Assembly (NCBI GenBank): GCA_963834715.1
Contig: CAWIDE010000027.1
Span: 1 to 64,000, forward strand
Source: CAVSUZ01 sp963834715
GTDB taxonomy: Bacteria; Pseudomonadota; Alphaproteobacteria; Acetobacterales; Acetobacteraceae
Direction: 5' to 3'
Length of the DNA stretch: 64,000 bases
How positions within the stretch are numbered: the first letter of the stretch is position 1; each line of letters opens with the position of its first letter. The notes under the pieces are model-generated. The model saw only the letters and a program-made list of their open reading frames with translations. It had not been told where the DNA came from and ran no database searches. Of this stretch, positions 36,368-44,912 are shown piece by piece. The position numbers were made by a program, and so were the translations under genes.

Positions 36368-36718
36368 ATGCCGGCTATCACCAAGTATCTCTTCATAGTG
36401 GGCATGGACATCGCACCTGAGAAGGAGGCGCTTTTCAACGAGGTCTACGACCACGAACACGTTCCGAACCTGTTGAAAGTGCCAGGTATCCGCGCGGTGA
36501 CACGCCTGTGCACCGAGCCCGCCAGTTTCGTTATCGGCGGACAGACGCGGCAGCTCACCGGCGAGGGGGCGCCCAAATACGTGGCCGTTTATGAGATCGA
36601 TAGTCCAGACGTGCTCACCAGCGCTCCCTGGGCAGAGGCGGTGGAGCTCGGCCGGTGGCCGACGGAAGTTCGTCCTTACACAAGCAACCGGCACCACATT
36701 TTGCGCAAAGTGCTTTAG
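36368..36718 (+). CDS. Small conserved protein, probable dimeric alpha-beta barrel
   Basis: 116 residues from the ATG at 36368, which has a perfect AGGAGG. The pattern YLFIVGMDIAPEKEALFNEV, YDHEHVPNLLKVPGIRAVTR and YVAVYEIDSPDVLTSAPWAE (beta-helix-helix-beta with a H-E-H-V-P-x-L-L motif) is typical of dimeric alpha-beta barrel proteins such as the EthD/YciI-like group. Function unknown; may bind a small ligand. The longer upstream frame overlaps lhr and is rejected. Confidence 0.75.
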   Translation: MPAITKYLFIVGMDIAPEKEALFNEVYDHEHVPNLLKVPGIRAVTRLCTEPASFVIGGQTRQLTGEGAPKYVAVYEIDSPDVLTSAPWAEAVELGRWPTEVRPYTSNRHHILRKVL

Positions 36719-36788
36719 CTAGCAAACTGTAAGAAAAGTTCAACTCAGACCGTGTGCGCCGATAAGAAATACCCAAAGTTCCGATGCG

Positions 36789-37208
36789 TTACCGATTCAC
36801 TTCGACGGAAGGATAGTCCTCGACATACGCTTCGCCGAGAGAACCGTAGTATGTGACTTTGCGTTCCTCAAAATCCACGTCGTAGCTTACAACTACAGCT
36901 TCCCAAGCGGCTCTAAGGAATTCCGGAAATGTGCTTTCACCGGCCTGATCGATTCCCGTACCTTGCTGAGGTTCTTCGACTTGTAGGCGTCACTTGGAAT
37001 CGCTGGTATCTGCCTTCTAGTCAAAGCCTTTATTTGACCAAGTACGGCTCGGTCGTGAGCCAAGGAACACCGCTTCTAACTGGCACCACCGACGTGCCGA
37101 AGTTTGCTCGCGAAGCCCTTATCCGGGCATTGAGAATCCGCCAACTTTCGGCCGGACACTCATAGCAAATTTCTGCGCTTCCTGTAAATTTTCGACCGCT
37201 TTACTCAT
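36789..37208 (-). pseudogene. DUF1398 gene with its middle section inverted
   Basis: The gene starts at ATG 37208 (minus) with GGAGG upstream and reads MSKAVENLQEAQKFAMSVRP, KVGGF. It then hits an inverted block. The block, read on the plus strand from 36956, continues PYLAEVLRLVGVTWNRWYLP through SQGTPLLTGTTDVPKF to ALIRALRI. The minus strand resumes at 36950 with DQAGESTFPEFLRAAWEAVV, YDVDFEERKVTYYG and AYVEDYPSVEVNR, stop at 36789. Flipping 36956-37133 restores exactly 139 codons with no stop. The parts match DUF1398 proteins. As it stands, no full protein can be made. Confidence 0.88.
36951..37138. repeat. Inverted segment bounded by GATTC/GAATC
   Basis: GATTC (36951-36955) and GAATC (37134-37138) are inverted copies at the two ends of the block whose reversal restores the DUF1398 frame. 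The breakpoints fall exactly within these five bases, and the codon phase is kept across both junctions. Confidence 0.85.
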
Positions 37209-37453
37209 TTTTTCTTCCTCCATTGGTTTCTGTTCTCCCTCTGGCGTGCGCCACCTTCTCCGCCACCGCATCGCCGGCGATGTTCAGTTTCTTCCCAGTC
37301 GCCAGGTGGTCAGATGCGTCTCGGCAGCATGCTTGAAGTAAATAGAGCGAATCGAAGCACCGCGCCATGCCACCGTGCCCGACCATTTGGGATGCAGGTG
37401 CATCTCACGGTTCCTAGCCGGCCAGGGGTACAACTCTCCGCGGCGGCGGAATC

Positions 37454-37726
37454 TTAATTCCGCCGAAGCCGGCGGGCGTTCGCCGTCGCCTTCCGGTGCC
37501 AGGGGGACAGCAAAACCGAAGCCGGCGCTTTAGCGGACCGGGCAGCCAGCTTTGCGGTCTGCTGCCATGCCGCGACCTTCTCGGCAACCATGCGCCGGTA
37601 TTCCGCGGGAGAGCAAGTCCCGCGAGCCATCATCATGCTTCGCCGGGCGATAGTCTCCCAGGATGCGGCTGCCAGCTCCATCATCATGATGGGCAGCGGC
37701 GGCTGCTTATGTCTGCGTCGTTTCAT
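37454..37726 (-). CDS. Small basic conserved hypothetical, Met-rich
   Basis: 90 residues starting MKRRRHKQPPLPIMMMELAA. The segment ASWETIARRSMMMARGTCSP, AEYRRMVAEKVAAWQQ has a repeating helical pattern also seen in small phasin-like proteins of Acetobacteraceae, and the C-terminus is Arg-rich (WHRKATANARRLRRN). Whether it binds polyhydroxyalkanoate granules is a guess. No partner gene is evident. Confidence 0.55.
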   Translation of the reverse strand: MKRRRHKQPPLPIMMMELAAASWETIARRSMMMARGTCSPAEYRRMVAEKVAAWQQTAKLAARSAKAPASVLLSPWHRKATANARRLRRN

Positions 37727-37738
37727 GCGATGAGAGAC

Positions 37739-37927
37739 CTAGGGTTGTTTTGCAAACCACTCCGAGTCCGTCCGCGCCCGACTCATTCCCTGCATAATGA
37801 TGTTTGCATCCTCAATCGCCTGCTGGTGCCGCCAGCCAGACTGCCCCAGAAAACCTTCCTCCGACACCGATGGCGTGATGCTGCACGCCGCCAGCCCGAA
37901 CAACAGCAATAGGCCAACAATACGCAT
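37739..37927 (-). CDS. Small lipoprotein
   Basis: 62 residues starting MRIVGLLLLFGLAACSITPS: a lipoprotein signal with lipobox L-A-A-C, so the mature protein starts at Cys15 and has only about 48 residues, ending DSEWFAKQP. An in-frame TTG two codons upstream is possible. It lies 68 bases after the natural stop of the slipin gene on the same strand. Confidence 0.6.
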   Translation of the reverse strand: MRIVGLLLLFGLAACSITPSVSEEGFLGQSGWRHQQAIEDANIIMQGMSRARTDSEWFAKQP

Positions 37928-37994
37928 TGACAATAAAATCTCACGCTTCCCGAAACGCTTGTAGCCGGTTGTCCGCTGCGGCGCCAGATATTCC

Positions 37995-38754
37995 TTATTC
38001 TCGCTCCATCTTCAACTCGGCAGCCGCCCCCAGCGCCCGTGCCATTTCGGTCGGAATCAGGTACCGTGACTCCCCGTTCTTTGTTCATTTCATACAACAG
38101 GCCCATCTGCCGCAGCGTCAACGCCGTCGGCTCCCGCGCATACATCCGCGCTGCCGCCAGCACCTGCTCGGCAATCGCCTGCTCCGCCGAGGCCAGCGTC
38201 ACCCGCGCCGACTTCTCCCGCTCCGCCTGCGCCTGCCGCGACATCGCATCCTGCAGTTCGCGGGGGATCGCCACATCGCGGATCTCCACGCTGATGACCG
38301 CCACTCCCCAACTCGCAGTCTTTTCCCCAATCGTCACCCGCAACTGTTCATCAGCAGAGCGCCGGTCCGACAACAACCGCCCCAGATCGCTCGCCCCGAT
38401 CATTTCCCGCATGCTGGTCTGCGCTACCCGCTCGATCGCCTCCCGGTAGTTGGCAATTCGGATCGCCGCCGCCTCCGGGTCCCGCACCTGCCAGAATACG
38501 ATCGCATCCACCCCCACCGCCACCGTATCGCGGGTCAGCGCCTGCTCCGCGCTGATCGCCGTGGTCTGGATGCGCATGTCGATGACCTGCGCCGCCCGAT
38601 CCAATACCGGCAGCAGCAAATACAGCCCCGGCCCTTTGACTGCGAGGAATCGGCCCAGACGCAAAACCACTGCCCGCTGCCACTCGTTGGCGATCCGCAC
38701 TGACAGTACCAGGACCGCCACGACGATCGCCACCACCACATAGACACCGATCAT
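37995..38754 (-). pseudogene. Slipin/stomatin-like SPFH protein, frameshifted near the C-terminus
   Basis: Starts MIGVYVVVAIVVAVLVLSVR (membrane anchor), then the SPFH/Band 7 domain (EWQRAVVLRLGRFLAVKGPG; VGVDAIVFWQVRDPEAAAIR) and a coiled-coil SRQAQAEREKSARVTLASAE. The frame is normal to LLYEMNKERG. It then shifts at a G4 run (plus-strand C4 at 38072-38075) and runs 100 residues into unrelated sequence. In the next frame RYLIPTEMARALGAAAELKM ends at TAA 37995, the family's usual end. With one G fewer, the protein is about 252 residues. The conserved domain is complete, so partial function is conceivable. Confidence 0.8.
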
Positions 38755-38822
38755 GCCGCACTCTCACAGGACGCGCGTGAGCGGATGATGCACCTTCGTG
38801 ACGGCATGATCAAAGCGCTCTC

Positions 38823-38926
38823 ATACCGGCCAGCCTGTCGGCTGACCGGTATTGAGTCTTTGTTTCGCGCGCGGCCGCCCCACCAACCCCGCGCGCATAC
38901 CAGTCGGCGGAACCGCCGACTGGTAT
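38823..38926. repeat. Structured dispersed repeat, copy B
   Basis: ATACCGGCCAGCC, TGTC, GGCTGACCGGTAT forms the first hairpin. TTGAGTCTTTGTTTCGCGCG, then GCCGCCCCACCAACCCCGCG forms the middle block. ATACCAGTCGGCGG, AACC-type loop and CCGCCGACTGGTAT form the last hairpin. This is the cleanest of the three copies (28392, 38823, 57288). It lies between the slipin start and the SDR remnant and ends on the remnant's stop codon. Confidence 0.85.
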
Positions 38927-39180
38927 CAGCCGCCGACAGGTTTGACTTCCACGCCGGCAAACGCCGTCGCCTCGCCTACCGCTCGCCAGCGCGCCAGATC
39001 AGCCGCGATCACCGCCTGCTTGGCCTCCCACAATCCGATCGCTTCTGCGCCGCAGCAGCCGGAGCGGCGGGTCATCGCTTTCCACCACCTCGATCATCGC
39101 CAACGCCGCCCCTGCGCAAGCGCCCGCCCGAACCCACTGGATGCGCCCGTAATGAACCAGATCTTCCCACTGCTCGGCAT
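38926..39180 (-). pseudogene. Short-chain dehydrogenase remnant with large internal deletion
   Basis: Starts MPSSGKIWFITGASSGFGRA with an intact Rossmann T-G-A-S-S-G-F-G. It then jumps, out of frame, to a dehydrogenase C-terminus (ALAMIEVVESDDPPLRLL, then AEAIGLWEAKQAVIAADLAR, WRAVG). About 200 residues, including the catalytic Tyr/Lys, are missing. A second shift lies near 39060. Non-functional. Confidence 0.78.
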
Positions 39181-39248
39181 GGTGTCTCTCCGTGTTGACG
39201 GCGCATGGGGCACGACAGAACCTGCCGCGACGCAATAGGGAACCCGCC

Positions 39249-40208
39249 ATGCCTGCAAGCCCGCCACCCAGTATCGGTGCAATGTACGGCGAAGTCTCCC
39301 CGGACACGTTTCTAGGTCTTCCCCCCGCAACCCTTGCCGAGGCAGCCGGTGCACACATCGCCCTGTTCGGCGCCGCCACCGCCACCCCGTGTCCCTCGGT
39401 GGGTGCCTATTGCGCTGGTGCCCCGCAAGCGATCCGGGCAGCCATGGCGGGTCGTGCTGCCACTCTCACTCACATCGATTTCGACTTTGGCGACCGTCTG
39501 CTCCCCGCCGGCGTCATCGCAGTCGATTGCGGCGATCTGGCGATCGACCCGGAGGATGCCTCCGGCAACCGCGCCAGGATCACCGCTGCTGCCCGGACTC
39601 TTCTCGACGGCGGAGCCGTCCCCGTCCTGATCGGCGGCGATGATTCCGTGCCCATCCCGTTGTTCGACGCCTTTGAGGGGCGCGGCGCCTTCACCATCCT
39701 ACAGATCGACGCCCATATCGACTGGCGGGATGAGGTACAGGGCATCCGCTTCGGACTGTCGTCGCCCATGCGCCGCGCCAGCGAGATGCCGTGGATCGAA
39801 CGCATTGTGCAGGTGGGTGCGCGCGGTACTGGCAGCGCCCGGGTTTCCGACTACCAGGACGCCTGCGCCGCCGGCGTCAGCTTTGTCGCGGCGCGAGAGG
39901 TCGCGGCTCACGGCATCCACGCCGCCGTCGAAGCCATCCCGCCAAGTGCCAACCTGATTGTCACGCTCGACTGCGACGGGCTTGATCCTAGCGTAATTCC
40001 TGGTGTCCTCGGCCCCGCGCCCGGCGGCCTGACCTACTGGCAGACGGTGGAGCTGCTGCACGGCGCCGCGCAGCGCGCCCGCATCGCCGCGTTCGATATC
40101 GTGGAATACGTTCCAGAGCGCGACATCCAGAGCCAGGGCGCGCTCGTCGCGGGGCGGTTGGTCGCAAATGTCATCGGCCTGATCGCCCGGCAGCAGGCCT
40201 GGCAATGA
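39249..40208 (+). CDS. Agmatinase/arginase-family ureohydrolase
   Basis: 319 residues. Manganese-site motifs are DAHIDWRD and DCDGLDPSVIPGV; the first motif is GGDDSVP, where arginase has G-G-D-H-S, a variation seen in some agmatinase-like enzymes. These hydrolyse a guanidino group to release urea; the substrate here is not certain. The ATG at 39249 (MPASPPPSIGAMYGEV) is preferred to 39192. The stop overlaps the FUSC start (ATGA), so it is the first gene of the efflux operon. Confidence 0.85.
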   Translation: MPASPPPSIGAMYGEVSPDTFLGLPPATLAEAAGAHIALFGAATATPCPSVGAYCAGAPQAIRAAMAGRAATLTHIDFDFGDRLLPAGVIAVDCGDLAIDPEDASGNRARITAAARTLLDGGAVPVLIGGDDSVPIPLFDAFEGRGAFTILQIDAHIDWRDEVQGIRFGLSSPMRRASEMPWIERIVQVGARGTGSARVSDYQDACAAGVSFVAAREVAAHGIHAAVEAIPPSANLIVTLDCDGLDPSVIPGVLGPAPGGLTYWQTVELLHGAAQRARIAAFDIVEYVPERDIQSQGALVAGRLVANVIGLIARQQAWQ

Positions 40209-42229
40209 GCGGAACCGCGATACGCTATGCTCCCCCGCCGCCGCAGTTGGCTACACTCAAACGAGCGTTCCGCGCCGCGGGACCGCCGCTGCTCTTCGGC
40301 TTGCGGATGTGGGCGTCGGTTTGCCTCGCGCTGTATATCGCGTTCTGGTTGCAGCTTGAGAACCCGTCCTGGGCCGGGACGACAGCAGCAATCGTGTGTC
40401 AGCCGAGCATCGGCGCATCGCTGCGCAAGGGTTGGTTCCGCCTGATCGGCACTTTTATCGGTGCGGTCGCGATCGTGGTGATGACCGCCTGCTTTCCGCA
40501 GGACCGGGACCGGTTTCTGATATGTCTTGCGCTATGGGGGGGTGGCTGTGCGTTCGTCGCCACCATATTGCGCAACTTCGCGGCTTATGCGGCTGCCTTG
40601 GCCGGATACACCGCGGCGATCATAGCTAGCGATCAGCTTGGTGCCACCGGGGGTTTGAACGGCGACGCCTTCATGCTTGCGGTCTACCGCTCCAGCGAAA
40701 TCGCCCTCGGCATCGTCTGCGCCGGTGTCGTCATCGGGCTGACCGAGCTCCCTGGCACCCGGCGCCGCCTCGCCGTGCTATTCGCGGACCTCGCAGCAGG
40801 GATCACGGCCGGTTTTACCCGCACCCTGGCTTTTGCGGGCCCTCTCGACACGCGACCAGTCCGCCGCGGCTTCATCCTGCGTGTCACCGCACTCGACCCG
40901 GTTATCGACGAGACCCTCGGGGAGTCTTCCCAGATCCGCTATCACTCACCCGTGTTGCAAAAAGCGGTGGATGGTTTGTTCGTCGCCCTGGCCGGCTGGC
41001 GCGCGGTGGGAAATCGCCTTGTCCGGATGCCTAACGAAGAGGCCCAGCATGAAGCCGCCGCCGTCCTGCAAGCCCTTCCCCAGGAACTGACGCATGTGGA
41101 GCAGGACCGCTGGACCGCGGACCCGAGCGGTCTGCATCGGATCTGCGAGGCCGGGGTCCGCGCCCTGATTGCCCTGCCGGCGGCCACACCCTCGCTACGC
41201 CTGCTCGCCGATGGAGCGGCCGAAGCGCTGGCGGGCCTATCAGACGCCCTCAACGGCCTGGCTTTGCTTCTCGACGACCCTGCTCTCCCTGCCTTGCGCG
41301 GCCGCGGGGTCACCCGCCTGCGTGTGCCCGATTGGTTGCCGGCGCTGGTCAATGGCGGCCGCGCCTTTGTCGTGATCGGCGCGGTCTCGATTTTCTGGAT
41401 TGTCACGGCCTGGCCGAGCGGCGCTTTGGCCATCACGTTCGCCGCGATCGTGGTTATTCTGCTCGCGCCGCAAGCAGATCAGGCCTACGCCGCCTCACTG
41501 GGCTTCACGGTGGGCAGCTTTTTCTCGGCGGTATTGGCAGCCGTCATCGGCTTCGTGGTACTACCGTGGCTAGAGACGCAGAGGTTTGCCGCCTTGTGCC
41601 TCGGATTGGGTCTGTTTATGGTACCTTTGGCGGCTCTGATGATGCAGCCGTGGCAGAAGGGGATGTTTATGGCCATGGCCGTCAACATCGTCCCCGTCCT
41701 CGGCCCGGCAAACCCGATGAACTATGACATCCTGCAGTTCTACAATACTGCATCATCCATCGTCGTTGGCACCATGGTCGGGGCAATGTCCTTTCGCCTG
41801 CTGCCCCCGCTGTCACCGGCATTCCGGACGTGCCGGCTGCTGGCACTGACGCTGCGCGATCTGCGTCGCCTCGCCAGGGGCCGCACGCCCCATGACTGGG
41901 AGGGCCGCCTCCAGGGCCGGCTCGCGGCCATGCCAGCCGCGGCGACGCCGGTCCAGGCCGCGCGGCTCTTGGCGGCGCTGTCGGTGGGCATCGAAATCAT
42001 CACGCTCCGTGACATCACGCAGACGCTTGGGTTCGGCGGCAGTCTCGAGCCGGCTTTTGCGGCGATCGCGCACGGCAACAGCGAGACCGCCGTTGCGCAT
42101 CTCCGGCGGTGTGATGCCGCGCTTGCCACCCAACCGGAGACACAAACGATCCTCCGGGCGCGCAGCAGACTTATCGGGATCTCCGAGGCGTTGTCCGAGC
42201 ACGCCCCCTACTTCGATGCATCGCCATGA
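40205..42229 (+). CDS. FUSC-family inner-membrane transporter (AaeB-like)
   Basis: 674 residues. Two blocks of membrane helices (about 30-190 and 375-535) are separated by a soluble domain, the layout of fusaric-acid-resistance/AaeB efflux proteins. Typical segments are GTTAAIVCQPSIGASLRKGW and RLIGTFIGAVAIVVM. It would pump aromatic or other organic acids together with the DUF1656 and HlyD proteins encoded next. Overlaps both neighbours by four bases, so translation is coupled through the operon. Confidence 0.88.
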   Translation: MSGTAIRYAPPPPQLATLKRAFRAAGPPLLFGLRMWASVCLALYIAFWLQLENPSWAGTTAAIVCQPSIGASLRKGWFRLIGTFIGAVAIVVMTACFPQDRDRFLICLALWGGGCAFVATILRNFAAYAAALAGYTAAIIASDQLGATGGLNGDAFMLAVYRSSEIALGIVCAGVVIGLTELPGTRRRLAVLFADLAAGITAGFTRTLAFAGPLDTRPVRRGFILRVTALDPVIDETLGESSQIRYHSPVLQKAVDGLFVALAGWRAVGNRLVRMPNEEAQHEAAAVLQALPQELTHVEQDRWTADPSGLHRICEAGVRALIALPAATPSLRLLADGAAEALAGLSDALNGLALLLDDPALPALRGRGVTRLRVPDWLPALVNGGRAFVVIGAVSIFWIVTAWPSGALAITFAAIVVILLAPQADQAYAASLGFTVGSFFSAVLAAVIGFVVLPWLETQRFAALCLGLGLFMVPLAALMMQPWQKGMFMAMAVNIVPVLGPANPMNYDILQFYNTASSIVVGTMVGAMSFRLLPPLSPAFRTCRLLALTLRDLRRLARGRTPHDWEGRLQGRLAAMPAAATPVQAARLLAALSVGIEIITLRDITQTLGFGGSLEPAFAAIAHGNSETAVAHLRRCDAALATQPETQTILRARSRLIGISEALSEHAPYFDASP

Positions 42230-42429
42230 GATTTACAGAAGTTAACATCTTCGGCGTCTATGTCACACCGATGTCAGCGATGCTGGTGGCCGCGTGGGTG
42301 GTGGTGATCGCCCTGCGCCGGATCGCCGCCCGCTGGGGCCTACTGCGCTATGTCTGGCATCCGGCGCTGTTCGTCGGAGCGGTTTACATGATAGTGCTAT
42401 CGTCAATTGTACTCCTCGCCGCGCGCTAA
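42226..42429 (+). CDS. DUF1656 small membrane protein (AaeX-like)
   Basis: 67 residues: MRFTEVNIFGVYVTPMSAML, with two hydrophobic segments (about 15-31 and 45-65). The start E-V-N-I-x-G-V-Y-V-x-P is the DUF1656 signature. Such proteins regularly lie between FUSC and HlyD genes. Overlaps the FUSC stop (ATGA). Confidence 0.88.
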   Translation: MRFTEVNIFGVYVTPMSAMLVAAWVVVIALRRIAARWGLLRYVWHPALFVGAVYMIVLSSIVLLAAR

Positions 42430-42436
42430 GGCCGCC

Positions 42437-43414
42437 ATGTCGCAGACGGAAGCCAAGTCGAAGACCGAAGCCGCTCGCGAGATCCCATGGTCCCCCGACC
42501 GGCCTGCCCGCGCCGCGCCGCGGTGGGGCCGACGTATCCTTGCGCTATTTATTACTTTGGCAACGGTGGCGGTGGCCGCCTGGCTCGGCCGGGCGATGTG
42601 GAACGCCTATGTGGAGGCGCCCTGGACGCGTGACGGTACGGTGCGCACCTATGTCGTGACCATGGCTCCGGAGGTCGCGGGGCGTATCGTCGCGCTGCCG
42701 GTCGCCGACAATCAGCTTGTGCAGCAGGGACAGGTGCTGCTGGTCATCGACCCGACGAATTACGAAATCGCCGTCCGCCTCGGCGAGGCGGCGGTGAAGC
42801 AGGCAGAGTCCAACATGCAGAACGCCGAGCGGGAATCCCAGCGGCGGCAGCAACTCCCCACCCTTGCCGTCACTGTCGAGCAAAAGCAAACCTACGCAAC
42901 CGAGGCGGTTGCCGCCCAGGCCCAGTATCAGCAGGCTCTCGCCAACCTGCACCAGGCGCAGGTCAACCTGGAACGCTGCGTGATCCATTCTGCGGTCAAC
43001 GGCTGGGTGACCAACCTGCTGGCACAGCGCGGCGACTATGCCACAGAGGGACAGAACGTAATCTCCGTCACCGATGCGGATTCATTCTGGGTGGACGGGT
43101 ATTTCGAGGAAACCAATCTGGATCGCATCCATGTGGGCGATGCGGCCACGGTCAAGCTGATGGGCTATTCCCAGATCCTGCATGGGCACGTGGACAGCAT
43201 CGCGCGCGCCATTAATGTTGCCAACGCCCAACCGAACGGACAGGGGCTGGCCACGGTCAATCCGATCTTCACCTGGGTGCGGCTGGCCCAGCGGATTCCG
43301 GTGCGCGTTCACATCGACAAGGTGCCGCCAGGCGTTACTCTGGTGGCCGGGATGACCGCCACGGTGCAGATCGACCCGCGCCCGCCTTCCGAGGCTCCTT
43401 CCGCGGACAAGTGA
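42437..43414 (+). CDS. HlyD-family efflux periplasmic adaptor (AaeA-like)
   Basis: 325 residues. One N-terminal membrane segment (ILALFITLATVAVAAWLGRA), then a biotinyl-lipoyl half (VVTMAPEVAGRIVALPVADN, then QLVQQGQVLLVIDP), a coiled-coil and a beta-barrel domain (SFWVDGYFEETNLDRIHVGD). The adaptor links the FUSC pump to an outer-membrane channel. The ATG at 42437 lies eight bases after DUF1656; no outer-membrane factor gene is in the window. Confidence 0.9.
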   Translation: MSQTEAKSKTEAAREIPWSPDRPARAAPRWGRRILALFITLATVAVAAWLGRAMWNAYVEAPWTRDGTVRTYVVTMAPEVAGRIVALPVADNQLVQQGQVLLVIDPTNYEIAVRLGEAAVKQAESNMQNAERESQRRQQLPTLAVTVEQKQTYATEAVAAQAQYQQALANLHQAQVNLERCVIHSAVNGWVTNLLAQRGDYATEGQNVISVTDADSFWVDGYFEETNLDRIHVGDAATVKLMGYSQILHGHVDSIARAINVANAQPNGQGLATVNPIFTWVRLAQRIPVRVHIDKVPPGVTLVAGMTATVQIDPRPPSEAPSADK

Positions 43415-43477
43415 CTTGTCGCCGGCCCCGGACAAGCCTAGGTTGCGCGCCCGTTGTTGATCCGGGAGGTGCGGCCA

Positions 43478-44557
43478 ATGGCTTCACGGAGACTTCGGGA
43501 TTTAGGCATCAGCACCGGCTCGCTTCCCCCGGGGCCCCTGAACGCGATCACCGATGTGAGGGGTGTGTGTGTCGGCTACTGCACTCTGATCCACGATGAG
43601 CCGGCCGTGGCTCGGACCGGAGTGACGGCAATCTGGCCGCGCACCGACGTCTGGACCGATGCGGTGTTCGCGGGCTTCCATTCCTTCAACGGCAATGGCG
43701 AGATGACCGGCCTGCCGTGGATCGCCGAACAGGGCCTGATCGCGGCCCCGATTTGCATCACCAACACTTTTTCGGTCGGGGTGGTGCGCGATGCCCTGTG
43801 CGCGGCCGCCGTCCGGGCGGGCTCGCCGAACTGTTTCCACCTGCCGGTCGTCGCCGAGACGTACGACGGCTGGCTGAGCGATTGTGCCAGCTTTCCGGTC
43901 GGGGCGGGTCATGTATTCGTGGCCCTGGAGAACGCGACATCCGGGCCGATCGCCGAAGGCAATGTCGGCGGCGGCACGGGGATGATCTGCCACGAATTCA
44001 AGGGCGGCACCGGGACCGCCTCCCGCATCGTGGATTGTGCAGGCGGGACATGGACCGTTGGCGCGTTGGTGCAGGCCAATTACGGGTCACGCGATCAGCT
44101 TCGGGTGAACGGTGTGCCGGCGGGCAGGGAAATCGGCCATCGCCTTGTGCCCTCGGCGTGGGCAGTGCCGCCGGATACCGGATCGGTTATCGCAGTGCTG
44201 GCGACTGATGCACCGCTGCTGCCGCTCCAGTGTCAGCGACTTGCCCGCCGGGCCACCACCGGCCTCGCCTGGGTTGGTGGCATCGGCGCTAATGGCAGCG
44301 GCGACATCTTTCTGGCGTTCAGCACCGGCAATCACGTCAGTATGGACGACCCGACCAGCGGAGTACGTATGCTCGCTCCGCCCGCCATGACGCACCTGTT
44401 CCAGGCGGCCGCGGAAGCCACCGAGGAGGCGATCCTCAATGCCTTGGTCGCGGCCGAGACGATGACCGGCTTGCATGGCCGCACAGCATACGCTTTGCCG
44501 CACGACCGGTTGGTCGAAACAATGCGCCGATATCGGCCGGCGCTGGTACCGGCGTAG
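43478..44557 (+). CDS. P1-family (DmpA-like) aminopeptidase
   Basis: 359 residues. P1 peptidases are N-terminal nucleophile hydrolases that self-cleave before a Ser; here GANGSGDIFLAFSTGN offers that Ser at about residue 274. NVGGGTGMICHEFKGGTGTA and the NTFSVGVVRDAL segment are family-typical. They remove N-terminal residues from small peptides, including D- or beta-amino-acid peptides. GGGAGG precedes the ATG at 43478. It follows the efflux operon by 63 bases and may belong to it. Confidence 0.88.
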   Translation: MASRRLRDLGISTGSLPPGPLNAITDVRGVCVGYCTLIHDEPAVARTGVTAIWPRTDVWTDAVFAGFHSFNGNGEMTGLPWIAEQGLIAAPICITNTFSVGVVRDALCAAAVRAGSPNCFHLPVVAETYDGWLSDCASFPVGAGHVFVALENATSGPIAEGNVGGGTGMICHEFKGGTGTASRIVDCAGGTWTVGALVQANYGSRDQLRVNGVPAGREIGHRLVPSAWAVPPDTGSVIAVLATDAPLLPLQCQRLARRATTGLAWVGGIGANGSGDIFLAFSTGNHVSMDDPTSGVRMLAPPAMTHLFQAAAEATEEAILNALVAAETMTGLHGRTAYALPHDRLVETMRRYRPALVPA

Positions 44558-44560
44558 ATA

Positions 44561-44794
44561 TTACCGGTAATAGTATCCTCGGTAATTATAGCCGTACGTC
44601 GGATGCCCGTAATAGTGCGGCGCGTAATAGGCGCGAGGTCTCCAGTAGTGATGGTGCCACGCATAGTGGCGGTGCCAGTCCCTGTGCCAGCTATGGTGCC
44701 AATCGCCTTGCCAGCCTTCAGCATGTGCCGGTGCCGCCGCTAATCCCATTATCACCAGACCAGCGGCCAGACCGAGTGCGATCAGAATTCGCAT
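44561..44794 (-). CDS. Small secreted His/Trp/Tyr-rich protein
   Basis: 77 residues: MRILIALGLAAGLVIMGLAA, then APAHAEGW with a signal-peptidase site. The mature 50-odd residues are extreme in His, Trp, Tyr and Arg (WHHSWHRDWHRHYAWHHHYW, then tandem Y-Y and G-Y motifs). Possibly a metal-binding or structural periplasmic peptide; no family recognised. Convergent with the P1 peptidase gene and only three bases from its stop. Confidence 0.65.
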   Translation of the reverse strand: MRILIALGLAAGLVIMGLAAAPAHAEGWQGDWHHSWHRDWHRHYAWHHHYWRPRAYYAPHYYGHPTYGYNYRGYYYR

Positions 44795-44912
44795 ATGCGG
44801 TCTCCTGTTCCTGAGAACAGGCAGCTAGCCAGCGAGTATGGCACCTCCGGGGCATCCGTGTGCTATCACGTGCCACTACGTCGCAATCGGTTGATGTGGC
44901 GGTGCAAAAATC

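Noticed and set aside
36929..37165. Independent 78-residue plus-strand gene
   Set aside because: Its residues from FPYLAEVL onward are the missing middle of the minus-strand DUF1398 gene, so it is an inverted piece, not a gene.
37201..37403. Short minus-strand frames (61 residues at 37201-37386, 39 residues from 37403) upstream of DUF1398
   Set aside because: Neither has a ribosome site or recognisable family; the second (MHLHPKWSGTVAWRG) is mildly protein-like but too short to call.
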